A stretch of DNA of 64,000 nt from Corynebacterium caspium DSM 44850 (GCF_030440555.1 NZ_CP047118.1:1736001-1800000); one strand, 5' to 3'; counted from the stretch's first letter, positions 19,038-29,136 are shown. Translations and numbers: made by a program. Notes: generated from the sequence alone by a model not told the origin.

Positions 19038-20956
19038 TAGCGCTTCTCTTCCAGAATCAAGCCATTTACCTGCTTGATGGTGCCGTGCTCAAATTCTTGC
19101 ACCAAACCACCAGCTGGGATAGTCGCAGTATCTTTGGTGGGATAACCAAATTCGCCCTGCTCCCACTTATGGGTGCCCCAGGTATTGAAAATATCGCCAT
19201 ACATTACAACCTGGGCACCAGTCTTTGCAGACCAATAAATATTTCCGTGCTCAAACTGCTGGAAAGCGCCACCATTGATGAGCTTTTCATCGCTAGTGGG
19301 GAAACCAAGCGGGCTAGTAGCGGTATTTAGTTCGCGATATTTAGCCGCAATAGCTCCACGAACCCACGCATTACTGCCATCTGGCTTACGGGTAATCAGG
19401 CCGCGCTCAAATTCTTGTACCAAACCACCAGCGATTTCCTTAGCATCGGCAACTGGGTAGCCTAGATCTCCGCGCTCATAATTAGCAGTACCCCAATGCC
19501 CCACGATATCGCCTGGCACTGAAATCGGCCCAAGTTCTGGAGTCCAATAAATAGAACCTCGCTGGAAATGTACAAACCGACCCTTACCATCTGGGGTACT
19601 AAGTTCCGTTGTTACCGGGAAACCTAGCCATGAAGCCGGCCCGCCCATTTCGGAATAACGGGCATTAATGCGACCAAAGAGGGCAAAAGCACCAGTTTCT
19701 GCAGACCAATAAGCCGTACCTTTACGGAAATCTTCCGCTTTGCCGCCAGCAATGTCATATTCATTATTAGTACAAGTACCAATAATGCCGGTCTTGGTGG
19801 CCTCCGCAATTGCTCCTACGGGAAGGCAATTAGCACCGCGATCATCCACGCTGAGCTTTAGGGCATCAGCAATAAAGGGCCACGCATTTTGCATCTCAAA
19901 CTGCCAATACTCCCAAGAGTGCACCCCGGAAGGACGGAAGAAGGAGGTTACCGCCACCCCATCGCGCTTGGCTTGATTGACAAAAGTTTGGGTAGTCATG
20001 CGCGAAATGGCTTCCAAACCAATACCAGCCAAGCTGGCCCGGCCCTTCGCAACTGAAGCTGCGGTACCAAAATCATCGCGGCCAGAACCAGCAGAAACAT
20101 AAACAGACATATTCTTTAGTGCCGCAATATTAAGCTTTGGATCATGTGCTGCCCAAGCTGGATCATCTGGCAGACCCCACATGGCGTTGGCATCGTAGCC
20201 GCCGGCATCATTTAGAGCCACCGCAATAGCTGGTTGCATCCCCACACTCGTGGTATCGAGATAACCAGAAAAAGAGCCCACAAATTTGAAGAGATCTGGG
20301 TGGCGTTCCGCTAAATTCACGGCCGCAGTACCACCCATAGAAAGCCCTACGATGGCACGATCCCCATTAGAACGGTAGCCTTCGCGCAATACCGGGATAA
20401 GCTCATTGATAAGGAAGCTTTCCCATTTATAGTTCTTGCCATTATCGGGGCGCTTCCAATCCGAATAGAAGGAAGATTCGCCACCTACTGGCAAGATCAC
20501 ATTGACATTTTTATCGGCAAAATATTGCTCAATATTGGTCTCAATGGTCCAGCCATTTTCATCCTCGCGAGCCCGCAAACCATCAAGAGCCCAAACCTCC
20601 GGGAATTTCTTCTCCGGATGAGAATGCCAATCGCGGGCCAAAAGCATCTGCACCTGAATAGGATGCTCAGGCATTGCTGCCGACGTAATCCACAGAGCTA
20701 CCCGACGATTCGTCAACCACTCTACGCGCTGCACCGCAACACCTGCAGGTAAGCCAGCGATCGTAGGATGATCCACTTTAGTAGGCGGGGCAGTATCTGG
20801 ATCCGAGGGACGAATAGCATCCGAATTTAAGGAACCAGAAAGATTAGAGGAGAGTCCTTGAGCTGAGGCAGCCTGAGGCAATAATAACGACGCTCCCAAA
20901 ACTACCGAAGTAGCCAAAATGAGAGGGCGGCGCACACGAGTGGTGGTATCGCGCAT
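19037..20956 (-). CDS. Trehalose corynomycoloyltransferase with C-terminal LGFP repeats (Cop1/MytA type)
   Basis: A secreted antigen 85-family enzyme of 639 residues. A signal peptide is followed by a catalytic domain of about 300 residues with nucleophile 'GLSMGGTA', '[12 protein letters not shown]' and a His in 'GVHSWEYWQ'. It transfers corynomycolyl groups between trehalose monomycolate, arabinogalactan, or protein serines. The C-terminal 230 residues are LGFP repeats ('LGFPVTTE', 'LGYPVADA', 'LGFPTSDE', 'FGYPTKDT'), which anchor proteins to the wall. This catalytic-plus-LGFP layout is that of C. glutamicum Cop1/PS1. AAAGGATC lies just upstream of the ATG. Confidence 0.93.
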
Positions 20957-21225
20957 GGGTGATCCTTTTCCTAGAGGCGAAACCGCTGGGGCATCAGCGG
21001 GATCGTGATATATGGAATTAATAATGGGCCCGGCGTAGGAAATACCCGGATTCTATATTTGGGCCCAATCTTAAGCATTACTTGAGAGTTTTGTAAGTGA
21101 CACGCGGGGATATTGAGAACTATGTTAACCCCGTTAACTGTGGGACGGGTGGGATTAGCGAGGTTGCGGCGGTTGCGGCTGCCGTGGCTGCCGCAATTGC
21201 AGCTCGCGAATATTTGCTACTAAAA

Positions 21226-21245
21226 AACCGCCCCTAAGGGCGGTT
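21226..21245 (-). terminator. Rho-independent terminator after the second mycoloyltransferase gene
   Basis: AACCGCCC and GGGCGGTT form a perfect 8-bp stem around CTAA. On the minus strand a run of six T follows, ending at 21222. It separates the two mycoloyltransferase genes, so the long one needs its own promoter; a GTTAAC-CCC-GTTAAC palindrome at 21124-21138 lies there. Confidence 0.9.
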
Positions 21246-21271
21246 CTAATTAGCTTTTATCCCAACCGGGA

Positions 21272-22285
21272 TTACCAAGCATTCATAACATCAAGAATGC
21301 GATCATGGGCCCGATCCAACTGCGTGCTAAATAATGCCCAGTTGTGCTGTCCCACCGGAAGATAATCTTCGGTGATCTGCAAACCAGAAGCCTTAGCTTT
21401 TAGCGCCCAAAGTTTAGTAGAAGCGTTGGAGAAAACTTCCAACACGGCGCCACCGGCAAGAAGCCCCGCACCGCGCCCAGCTTCACCCGGACCAGCAGTC
21501 CCGCTAGCTGCGGAAACATAGATATCTGCCCCGCGCAAATTCCCCATATTAAGGAAGGGGTCATTTTGGAAGCGTCGGGGGCTAAAAATGGAACCATACA
21601 TAGCATTCACATTAAAGCCGCCAGCATCTAATAATGCGGCTCGCACCATGGTCTGCATACCAGGCAAAGTAGTGGTCAAGTAGCCAGAGAAAGAAAGCAC
21701 CTGACGGAATTGATCCCGATGATGCGCCGCCAAATTCATGGCCGCAGTACCACCCATGGAAAGGCCCGCAACGGAGTTATTATTGCGCGCAACCCCAAAA
21801 TTCTGCTCCAAATAAACGGGCAATTCCTTCGTAAGGAAAGTCTCCCACTTATAGGTGACTGGATCCTTGAGATCATAGGTAGCCGGGGTTTCCCAGTCAG
21901 TGTAGAAAGAGCTCTCCCCACCAACCGGCATAATCAAAGTGATGTTATTATTCACAAATTTTGCAGCCGCATTGGTATCTACTAGCCAAGCACTGGAAAT
22001 ATCAGTGGCTCGTAAACCATCCAAAAGATATAGCCCGGCATTACCGCCACGAGCTGCAGGCTGGATTTGAACAGAAATATTTTTGCCCGTTGCTGGCGAC
22101 CAAACATCGCAGCGCTGGACCCAATGACCGGCAGCGTCCCATTCACAAGTACCGGTAGCATCCGGACGCAACCAATCGCGCGGCCCAGCAGACGCCACAC
22201 CGGCACCTACTGTCAATAAACCAGCGGCGGTAGCCAATGCGGTTACCGTAGCGGCTACGTGCTTCAGCCCCTTAACGAAGGACAT
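21272..22285 (-). CDS. Trehalose corynomycoloyltransferase (Cmt2/MytB type), no LGFP domain
   Basis: A secreted antigen 85-fold enzyme of 337 residues. The signal peptide ends at about 33 (ASAGP). The nucleophile is 'GLSMGGTA', with '[12 protein letters not shown]' and the catalytic His in 'PVGQHNWALF'. The layout equals the catalytic half of its neighbour at 19037-20956, so the pair likely arose by duplication and one acquired or lost LGFP repeats. AAAAGGAG precedes the ATG. It is upstream of that neighbour but separated by a strong terminator. Confidence 0.93.
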   Translation of the reverse strand: MSFVKGLKHVAATVTALATAAGLLTVGAGVASAGPRDWLRPDATGTCEWDAAGHWVQRCDVWSPATGKNISVQIQPAARGGNAGLYLLDGLRATDISSAWLVDTNAAAKFVNNNITLIMPVGGESSFYTDWETPATYDLKDPVTYKWETFLTKELPVYLEQNFGVARNNNSVAGLSMGGTAAMNLAAHHRDQFRQVLSFSGYLTTTLPGMQTMVRAALLDAGGFNVNAMYGSIFSPRRFQNDPFLNMGNLRGADIYVSAASGTAGPGEAGRGAGLLAGGAVLEVFSNASTKLWALKAKASGLQITEDYLPVGQHNWALFSTQLDRAHDRILDVMNAW

Positions 22286-22410
22286 AGTTCTCCTTTTGGG
22301 TCATTTTGTATTCCATTTAAATCAAGCTACTGAGAATATCGCATCACAGAAGCTATCGTTACATTTTCGTTACTTTAGCATGTTACTTTAGCGTAGGGAG
22401 AGCAATTTTA

Positions 22411-24279
22411 TCACCCCACCTGATGCGGCCACCAAACCTGGGCAGCACTCTTGCCTTGATCCTGGAAAGAGCCAGCCACCTTTTCAGAACTCACATAATC
22501 TGCAGGCTCTGGAGAAAATTGCAGGCTACGGCCACCTTTTAGCGCAAAAAGAATGTTTTTCAAAAATAACTTAACGCTAAGCGGAGCCCGATAACTTTCA
22601 AATAGTTCCGCAAATTCAGGGGTAGAAAGTGCTACCCGCGCCGCCGCAACCTGTGACTTATCAACAAAATCTGGCAGCAGATTAATATCCGCCCCCGAAT
22701 CAGCTAATTGCCACTCCACCGGCAAAATCTTATCGTGACCAATCCGCCACCCCTCTTTACGCGGCTGCCGAGCCCCAATAGGTGCAGCTAAACCCATAGT
22801 GTCCAATACCCGCACATCAAGAGGGGCATTCATGGAAGTCATGCCTAAATTAATCAAATAAACTGTCGGCGGCAGTTGCCCCAAATGCGGATCCCCCGGC
22901 ACCCCCTTACCGCGCGGAACCGTAACCCAAGTATAAGTAGCCGGATTATCGCCAGTACGAATCTGCATCACCTGGGCATCATTAGCCTCCCGCGCCTGAT
23001 GCACCGCAGGCACATAATTTTGCATCGACGGCGCGGCAAGGAAATCCTGTGCATAACGAGGAGCCTGACCAGCAGGTTGTTTGGTAGCAATCGTCCAAAA
23101 AGTGCGTTCATCCACAATGGTTAGCTCACCCGTAGGAAACTGCCAATCATAGCCACGCACAGTTACCACACCAGACCAGCCCATAATTACTGCCACCGTA
23201 GCCGCAATAGGTATATCCAAACCCCAACGCGGACGCAATAAATCAGCAATAGGAATAGCAGCCACTGGTAATAACAGCGCAAAAATAGGCAAGAGCAACA
23301 TGCGGCCATGCATGAAATCCCCGCCCACTCGCAAAATATAGAGCACATGAATTGCGCCGGCACCCAGCAATACCGCAATAGCGGCGCTACGTCTAAAAGC
23401 TAGCTTCGAGCGCACCACGCCCACTCGCCACAACAGCAAAGCCATAACCAGAATTACCAAAACGCAAGCAATCCACAGCCGATATGGCGTATTGAAGTCC
23501 CGCAGATAATTCAAACCCTCACGCCAAGCACTGCCAGTAGCTGATTTAGCCACTGCCGTATGCGGGGTAAGCAAACCATAATAACCCATACGGAAAAGCT
23601 GATAACCAGCAGGAATAGGTAAAGCTGCGGCCGCAATTAGTAAAATTTGGCGCCAATTTTTCCAAGAAACTGCCACCAAAAGCAAGCCCACTAAGCCCCC
23701 ATAAAGGGCAAATTCTGGGCGCACCAACCAACTAATGCCACCCCAAAAAGCCAAGAAAAATGGGTAACCATATTCTGCCCACCGCACCAAGGCCCACCAT
23801 AAAACTGCCAGCCAAAAAATACTTAAACCCCACTCCAAACCAGAAGTGGCAAAATCCCTAGCCGGTGGCAATGCTAAATAAATAAGAATGCCCGCTGGGG
23901 CAAAAATCAAAGCATGAGAAGTACCCCGATACAGCCGGGCTGTGGCACAAACCGCAATAATTGCAGCTAGAGTGGTCAAACCTAAAGCCAACCACAAAGC
24001 AATATCTTCCAAGCGTGCCCCGCGGAAAACTCGCGCTACCGCCCAAATCAGATACTGCCAAATAGTAGAAGTATTAGCCTCTACTCTTTCTCCTGCATTA
24101 AAAACTGGACCATTGCCCACCAATAAATTACGCACAGTGCGCAAGACAATAAGGCCATCATCGCTAATCCAGCGCCGCTGCCACCCCCCGATAAAGGCAA
24201 AAATTCCAGCCCCAAAAGCACTAAAAATAGCGCTCCAAAAAGCCAGCGTAGCCCACTTAGGCTGTTTCACGTGCCGCAT
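22411..24279 (-). CDS. aftB: Terminal beta-(1,2)-arabinofuranosyltransferase AftB
   Basis: A GT-C glycosyltransferase of 622 residues that adds the terminal beta-D-Araf caps of arabinogalactan from decaprenyl-phospho-arabinose; these caps are the mycolylation sites. About ten membrane spans fill the first 390 residues. The first periplasmic loop has the catalytic acidic motif 'WISDDGLIVLRTVRN', followed by 'GERVEANTSTIW'. A soluble C-terminal domain follows. The start ATG immediately follows the UbiA stop (TAAATG), so the two are coupled. Confidence 0.94.
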   Translation of the reverse strand: MRHVKQPKWATLAFWSAIFSAFGAGIFAFIGGWQRRWISDDGLIVLRTVRNLLVGNGPVFNAGERVEANTSTIWQYLIWAVARVFRGARLEDIALWLALGLTTLAAIIAVCATARLYRGTSHALIFAPAGILIYLALPPARDFATSGLEWGLSIFWLAVLWWALVRWAEYGYPFFLAFWGGISWLVRPEFALYGGLVGLLLVAVSWKNWRQILLIAAAALPIPAGYQLFRMGYYGLLTPHTAVAKSATGSAWREGLNYLRDFNTPYRLWIACVLVILVMALLLWRVGVVRSKLAFRRSAAIAVLLGAGAIHVLYILRVGGDFMHGRMLLLPIFALLLPVAAIPIADLLRPRWGLDIPIAATVAVIMGWSGVVTVRGYDWQFPTGELTIVDERTFWTIATKQPAGQAPRYAQDFLAAPSMQNYVPAVHQAREANDAQVMQIRTGDNPATYTWVTVPRGKGVPGDPHLGQLPPTVYLINLGMTSMNAPLDVRVLDTMGLAAPIGARQPRKEGWRIGHDKILPVEWQLADSGADINLLPDFVDKSQVAAARVALSTPEFAELFESYRAPLSVKLFLKNILFALKGGRSLQFSPEPADYVSSEKVAGSFQDQGKSAAQVWWPHQVG

Positions 24280-25260
24280 TTAGAACCCCGGAATTACATA
24301 AACGGCCATCACCATACAAGCTACCCAAGCAATCGCCAGAATTTGTAGCACCCGATCAGATAAAGCCAGCTCATCCGGGGCGCCACCATCGCCGCGGTCC
24401 ACATCAAGGGCATAGCGCAAAATAGCTACCGTAAAGGGAACCAAAGAAATCTGATACCACAGCGCCGCATTGGGAAGATCATGATTAGCCATTTGGAAAC
24501 CCCACAGCGCATAGGAAAGCACCACCGCAGTAGCTGAAAGTGTCCACACAAAACGCAAATAAGTAGGGGTATAGCCTTCCAAAGATTTCCGAATCTTCGC
24601 CCCAGTTTTTTGGGCCAAAATCATTTCTGAATAACGCTTACCAGCGGCCATAAATAGCGAACCAAAAGCCATGACCAGCAAGAACCACTGCGATAATTCA
24701 ATATGCGCCGCAGCTCCCCCGGCCATCGCCCGCAACATAAACCCCGAAGAAACCAAGGCAATATCAACCACCGGAATATTTTTCCAGCCAAAGCAATAAC
24801 CTAATTGCAGCGCAATATATACCGCCACCACCGTAGCCAAAGAAACCCCGGCAGAAGCTAATAAAGAAAGCCCCACCGCTAAGAAAATAAGCACCACCGC
24901 CATGGCATAAGCCAGCCCCAGCGGCAACATTCCAGAAGCAATCGGACGGAACCGTTTAGTGGGATGTTCGCGGTCAGAAGTAACATCGCGGGCATCATTA
25001 ACCAAATAAATAGCTGAAGCCGCAAAACAAAAGACCACAAAAGCCAACGCCACATCAGCCAAAATACGGCCATTGGCCAGGGCCTCAGCACCTGCAGCAG
25101 CCGGCGCGGCAATAACTAAAACATTTTTAACCCACTGCTTGGGTCGCAAAGCTTTAATCATGGCATCCACCCGATTACTTGGCGGACGATGCTTAGTTGC
25201 TATCACCACCCCGGCGGTATGCGGTTCAGAATCAAGCAAGTGACGTTCTGAGTGATCCAC
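24280..25260 (-). CDS. ubiA: Decaprenyl-phosphate phosphoribosyltransferase (DPPR synthase, UbiA family)
   Basis: Makes decaprenylphosphoryl-5-phosphoribose from PRPP, the first committed step to the arabinose donor. The 326-residue integral membrane protein has about nine spans. The prenyltransferase motif 'NDARDVTSDREHPTKRFRP' (first Asp-rich) is clear, and the second Asp-rich loop is near 'PVVDIAL'. Start: GTG at 25260 with AGGAGG eight bases upstream, overlapping the PAP2 gene by 29 bases. An internal ATG (MIKALRPKQWVKN) would remove the overlap but loses that ribosome site. Confidence 0.93.
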   Translation of the reverse strand: MDHSERHLLDSEPHTAGVVIATKHRPPSNRVDAMIKALRPKQWVKNVLVIAAPAAAGAEALANGRILADVALAFVVFCFAASAIYLVNDARDVTSDREHPTKRFRPIASGMLPLGLAYAMAVVLIFLAVGLSLLASAGVSLATVVAVYIALQLGYCFGWKNIPVVDIALVSSGFMLRAMAGGAAAHIELSQWFLLVMAFGSLFMAAGKRYSEMILAQKTGAKIRKSLEGYTPTYLRFVWTLSATAVVLSYALWGFQMANHDLPNAALWYQISLVPFTVAILRYALDVDRGDGGAPDELALSDRVLQILAIAWVACMVMAVYVIPGF

Positions 25261-25771
25261 CGAGAGGGCCTCCTAAAGCCTTATTTACAGCCACTGCCGT
25301 GCCAGCACCCAGAACAGCGCCAGTAACAGTATCTGTGGGAAAATGCACGCCAAGCACCATGCGAGAAAGCATAATAGCTGGGATTCCTACCAATGGCGCA
25401 GCGTTACCAGTCAAATAGACCAATGATACTAATGCAGCCGTAGTAGAAGTAGCATGCGAAGACGGAAAAGATAGCTTAGACGGCGTGCCCACTCCGATAA
25501 CAATCCGCGGATCATCAGGACGCTTACGCCGCACAATTCGCTTCAAAACCACACTTGCCGCATGCGACACAAAAGCCGCCGCCGAAACTGCCAACCACTT
25601 ATCCCGGCGCCGCTTATCGACACCAGCACCCACCGCCCCCAATGTCATCCAGCCCAAAGCGTGCTCGCCAAATAGCGAAGCCGCCCTAGAAGCCGAAACG
25701 ATGCCAGGCACCGGCAAAGCATATTTCTGAATAGCTACCAATAGGTTGCTTTCATGAGTGCGCAGGCTCAT
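25232..25771 (-). CDS. Decaprenylphosphoryl-5-phosphoribose phosphatase (PAP2 family)
   Basis: A membrane phosphatase of 179 residues with the three PAP2 signatures: 'KRIVRRKRP', 'PSSHAT' and 'SRMVLGVHFPTD'. Adjacent to DPPR synthase, as in mycobacteria (Rv3806c-Rv3807c), it is inferred to remove the 5-phosphate before epimerisation to decaprenylphosphoryl-arabinose. It overlaps glfT2 by four bases (ATGA) and ubiA by 29 bases, a tightly coupled operon. Confidence 0.9.
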   Translation of the reverse strand: MSLRTHESNLLVAIQKYALPVPGIVSASRAASLFGEHALGWMTLGAVGAGVDKRRRDKWLAVSAAAFVSHAASVVLKRIVRRKRPDDPRIVIGVGTPSKLSFPSSHATSTTAALVSLVYLTGNAAPLVGIPAIMLSRMVLGVHFPTDTVTGAVLGAGTAVAVNKALGGPLGGSLRTSLA

Positions 25772-27861
25772 TTTTGCTCCTTATCGGCTTGCGGGGCTTG
25801 CGGGGCTTGCTCGGCTTGCTGTGGCTGCTGGGTTTGCAGCGCATCTTGGGCGGCAAATATTTCTGCCCAAGCTGCCCGGCTCACTAGATCTGGGAAGGCT
25901 GTGCGATAACGCTCCCGCATCGTATCGAACTGCTCTTTAAGCTGCTTATGCAATTCGATTTGGGCTCGCACTAGTTCCTTAGCAGTATCGCGATCGCGCT
26001 TGCGGAAAGTTACCCCTTTACCATCGGCAGTGGTAACAGTGGCGCTATCTAATTGCGAAAGGCTAAACCAGCGGGCTTCACGCGGGGTGAGGTTTTCTTG
26101 AGGAACCTCATGGTGGCGCGGATCCGCTGGGCGCAAGGAGTGGCGCAAGCCTTTGACCAGCCACCGCACCTTGCGTAGCTTCGCAGTGCGACCCCGAATA
26201 TCCATCTTGGGCACTGGTCGTCCAGAAGCTGGTGGCAAGGATGCCGCGCTGGGTAATACCTGGGCATCTGGATATTGCTTCCGGATGGCATTAATACGCG
26301 GCAAGGAGCTTTCCAAGATGTCGAAAAGTTGCTCTGGGCCAGCTAGGAAATCCTTAATGGCTTCATTTTGGATAGCCATAGTGGAATATTCCATACACAT
26401 CGCGTGCTTAAAGGTGGATTTCCGCAAGCTGCGAAGCACCCCGTCAAGGGGGCCATCGTGGTAAAGCGCGGCTACGATTAGGCGATTGCGCAGATGAAAA
26501 TAGGCCTGCCAATCAATGGCATCATCTTTATCTGCCCAGCTCATATGCCAAATTGCTACCCCTGGCCAAGTGGCGGTGGGGAAACCTGCAGCAGTGGCAC
26601 GCAATGAATATTCGGTATCGTCCCATTTAATAAATAGAGGCAAAGGCTGCCCGATTTCCTGCGCCACTACACGCGGGAAAAGGCACATCCACCAGCCGTT
26701 ATAATCCACATCGATGCGGCGGTGAATATTGCGCGAATTACGCGGACGATCCCCTGGTTTCGCACCCAAAATATGGATAGCCGGGTCATCGCCAGCTGGA
26801 CCTAAATCGCTCATGGGGTGCTCGGCAAAATTATGGTCATATTCCACATAAGGCGCCGGCGCCCACATGAAATCGCCCCGATTAACCACTTCACCCATGG
26901 TGCGCAATTCCGCACGATCCAAAAGGTTTAGCATTTGGCCACCGACCACAATCGGACTAGCCGCATAACGAGCCACCTGCACCGCACGCACGATGGAATC
27001 TGGCTCAATGGCAATATCATCGTCCATATACAAGATATAGGGGCTATCGGGTACATTTTCCCCCGCAATAGCTTCAAACATAATGCGGGAATAACCGCCA
27101 GAACCGCCCAGATTTCCCTGCCGGAATTCAAAGAAACGATCCCCAAAATGCGCTGTCGCAGCCTGATAACCCGGCTCATCAGCAGGATGTTTAGTGCCCT
27201 GATCTGGCATTATGACCGCATCGATAATGCTATCTACATAAGGATCTTCCCCCAGAGCCTCTAGGGCTGCCACTGCATCAGCAGGGCGATTAAAGGTGGG
27301 AATGCCTATGCTCACTCGCTTTTCGAAGGGACCGACTAGGGTGCCATCGCGCATTTTTTGCGGTCCTGGGGCATGCGTGGCATACCAGCCAGCATTGGTG
27401 ATGGTTGCCTCAGTTTCAGAGGTGATATCAAACCAGTACCAGCCGCCATCTTCAAAGGGGGCTAAATCTAATAAGAATTCTGCGGTTTCGTCTTTTATAA
27501 GCCTGCCAGTTACCGCTACTCGGCCGCCATCATAACGCGAGCGATAAATATCCACTCGGGCTTCACCAGCTATTTCTAGCTTTAGCACTACTTCTTGGAG
27601 TTGCGACCACCGGCGCCAATAGCTGGCCGGGAAAGCGTTGAAATAGGTTTGGAAGCTAACTTCTACCCCTGCGGGCAACTGCAAGGTGCTGCGATCTTTT
27701 TGGGAAAAAGCCTTATCGGCGATGAGATAAAGCATCCGCACATCAGCGGGCTCGCCGTGTTTTGGAAGCAGCAAGCGTTGTAGCTGCTCAACTGCCTGAG
27801 AGTGCTCGGAGTGCTCGGGGTGCTCGGGGTGCTCGGAGCTTAATTTGCTCACTTTGCTCAC
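25768..27861 (-). CDS. glfT2: Galactofuranosyltransferase GlfT2
   Basis: Polymerises the galactan chain from UDP-galactofuranose with alternating linkages. 697 residues: an N-terminal beta-sandwich, a GT-A domain with the metal motif 'YMDDDIAI', the second acidic site 'WDDTEYSLRA' and the base region 'WHMSWADKDD', then a helical C-terminal domain. Start: GTG at 27861 with AAGGTGG nine bases upstream. Both termini are low complexity: (E-H-P/S) repeats at residues 10-21 and a Gln/Ala/Pro tail. The UDP-Galf substrate is made by Glf at 29864-31024. Confidence 0.95.
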   Translation of the reverse strand: MSKVSKLSSEHPEHPEHSEHSQAVEQLQRLLLPKHGEPADVRMLYLIADKAFSQKDRSTLQLPAGVEVSFQTYFNAFPASYWRRWSQLQEVVLKLEIAGEARVDIYRSRYDGGRVAVTGRLIKDETAEFLLDLAPFEDGGWYWFDITSETEATITNAGWYATHAPGPQKMRDGTLVGPFEKRVSIGIPTFNRPADAVAALEALGEDPYVDSIIDAVIMPDQGTKHPADEPGYQAATAHFGDRFFEFRQGNLGGSGGYSRIMFEAIAGENVPDSPYILYMDDDIAIEPDSIVRAVQVARYAASPIVVGGQMLNLLDRAELRTMGEVVNRGDFMWAPAPYVEYDHNFAEHPMSDLGPAGDDPAIHILGAKPGDRPRNSRNIHRRIDVDYNGWWMCLFPRVVAQEIGQPLPLFIKWDDTEYSLRATAAGFPTATWPGVAIWHMSWADKDDAIDWQAYFHLRNRLIVAALYHDGPLDGVLRSLRKSTFKHAMCMEYSTMAIQNEAIKDFLAGPEQLFDILESSLPRINAIRKQYPDAQVLPSAASLPPASGRPVPKMDIRGRTAKLRKVRWLVKGLRHSLRPADPRHHEVPQENLTPREARWFSLSQLDSATVTTADGKGVTFRKRDRDTAKELVRAQIELHKQLKEQFDTMRERYRTAFPDLVSRAAWAEIFAAQDALQTQQPQQAEQAPQAPQADKEQK
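25787..25822. repeat. Four tandem 9-bp units at the 3' end of glfT2
   Basis: Units are GCTTGCGGG twice, then GCTTGCTCG and GCTTGCTGT. They encode the Gln-Ala-Pro/Glu run at the C-terminus of GlfT2. Nine-base units keep the frame, so slippage would change only tail length. Confidence 0.75.
27800..27835. repeat. Four tandem 9-bp units at the 5' end of glfT2
   Basis: GAGTGCTCG twice and GGGTGCTCG twice. They encode Glu-His-Pro/Ser repeats at GlfT2 residues 10-21. The pattern mirrors the four-unit repeat at the other end of the gene. Confidence 0.8.
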
Positions 27862-27944
27862 TGTGTACGTCCACCTTTGCTAGATAAATCTTCAGCTCAA
27901 CAGTAGTAGTTGCGACCAGAAGGCGTGGCATCCCACGCGCAAAA

Positions 27945-27990
27945 AACCCCGCCTGCTGCCAGAATAATTCTGGACCTGGCAGGCGGGGTT
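27945..27990 (-). terminator. Strong bidirectional-looking terminator
   Basis: A perfect 12-bp stem, AACCCCGCCTGC with GCAGGCGGGGTT, flanked by AAAAAA on the left (a T-run for the minus strand). It follows the small three-helix gene at 28018-28296 and separates it from the glfT2 operon. Confidence 0.9.
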
Positions 27991-28017
27991 AGTTAAATTT
28001 TTGGGTGGGCTATGCGC

Positions 28018-28296
28018 TTAAGCTGCGGCGCCGAGCACTGAAAGGGGAAGCGGGTAAACGCTGCCATAAGCTTCGGGTGCTTCGCCTGCGGCCATCGTAG
28101 CTAGGGCGTCAACGGCGGCGCGCTCAATAATCACGCGGCGGAAAATTCCTACTACATTGGACTTCTCAGCGGTGACCCCGTCCAGGACGGTGTCTACTAC
28201 GCGTGCGCCCAGCACGCCATCAAAGCGGTCATGGAGTTCCTTGCGTAGGCTCCATAGACGATCTGCCTTAATTGCACTAGTCATTTTCTGCTTCAC
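28018..28296 (-). CDS. Small three-helix-bundle protein
   Basis: 92 residues with conserved-looking 'LRKELHDRFDGVLGARVVDTVLD', resembling the three-helix dimerisation domain found alone or in front of actinobacterial low-molecular-weight phosphatase/arsenate reductase proteins. There is no phosphatase loop here, so no catalytic role is claimed. Start is uncertain: GTG at 28296 lies very close to AAAGGA, while ATG at 28284 is about 15 bases away. It stands alone between two terminators. Confidence 0.65.
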   Translation of the reverse strand: MKQKMTSAIKADRLWSLRKELHDRFDGVLGARVVDTVLDGVTAEKSNVVGIFRRVIIERAAVDALATMAAGEAPEAYGSVYPLPLSVLGAAA

Positions 28297-28453
28297 CGAT
28301 CCTTTCTAAAGATCGACCTTGCTGGTATCTCAACCAACCTGATTGTTAACTTGCTGTTCACAGTAGCCCCAATAGTTGGTAAATGTCAAGCATTGTGAAA
28401 TTCCCAGCTTATTTTGGGTTATTTACGCAGTTCACAGCGTTGAGACTAAAAAA

Positions 28454-28486
28454 CGCCCGGCTTATCAGCCGAAGCTGTGCCGGGCG
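28454..28486 (-). terminator. Terminator after the YagU-like gene
   Basis: CGCCCGGC pairs with GCCGGGCG. On the minus strand the stem is followed by TTTTTT. It is about 100 bases downstream of the YagU-like stop. Confidence 0.85.
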
Positions 28487-28584
28487 CAAAAATCGAAAGT
28501 AAACAACAGGTTTTTTAGCAGGCAATCAAGGCCGAAATTAAAGGCCCCTAGGTTAACAGTTTTTGCCGCTGAAGAATTTAAGTT

Positions 28585-29136
28585 TTAGCGCATCGCATCT
28601 GCCATATTCGGAGCTACTTCAGCATCTGGTTCATGGGTAATGCGATTGCGTAAATCGCGGCGGGTTAATTCGATAATCCACAGCCAGAAAGCATGTCCAA
28701 ATAGTTCCGAGAAATGCTCCCCAAAAGGCTGCTCCCACATTGGTGGCACCGTGCCCAGCGCCGGCATGATAATCAGGTGGAAAGCCACCCACACCACAAC
28801 TCCGAAAACAGTTCCCTGCCAGAGCTTGATACCAGGCCAATATTCAGCCACTACGCAGTAGAACAACGCAAATACGATGGCAAAACCGAAGTGAATAATA
28901 AACGATACCCACGGACGCTCATTGCCCAGGTAGCTATAGGTTTGATGCGTGAAATCGCTGCTAAAACCGAGCTGTTCCAAGAAGGCTTGCGGTGGATTGG
29001 TGGCGTCTCGCAGCGGGGTGCGCGGCGGAAATGGGATTTCCCAACCAAATTTTACGATCGCTGAGATAATGCCCGTGATAAGACCAACTAGCGTCGCCAC
29101 TCCCAGGCGGCGTCGAGCCGGGTCAGTAAGTTTCAT
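28585..29136 (-). CDS. YagU-family inner membrane protein
   Basis: 183 residues with about four membrane spans. The sequence 'KFGWEIPFPPRTPLRD.TNPP' and 'GTVFGVVVWVAFHLIIMPALG' fits the YagU/DUF1440 family. E. coli YagU is linked to acid resistance, and the biochemical role is unknown. I choose ATG at 29136 because AGGAGAGG lies five bases upstream; the frame extends 19 codons further without support. Confidence 0.7.
   Translation of the reverse strand: MKLTDPARRRLGVATLVGLITGIISAIVKFGWEIPFPPRTPLRDATNPPQAFLEQLGFSSDFTHQTYSYLGNERPWVSFIIHFGFAIVFALFYCVVAEYWPGIKLWQGTVFGVVVWVAFHLIIMPALGTVPPMWEQPFGEHFSELFGHAFWLWIIELTRRDLRNRITHEPDAEVAPNMADAMR

Noticed and set aside
27800..27835. CRISPR-like array
   Set aside because: Units are 9 bp, contiguous and coding, with no spacers.
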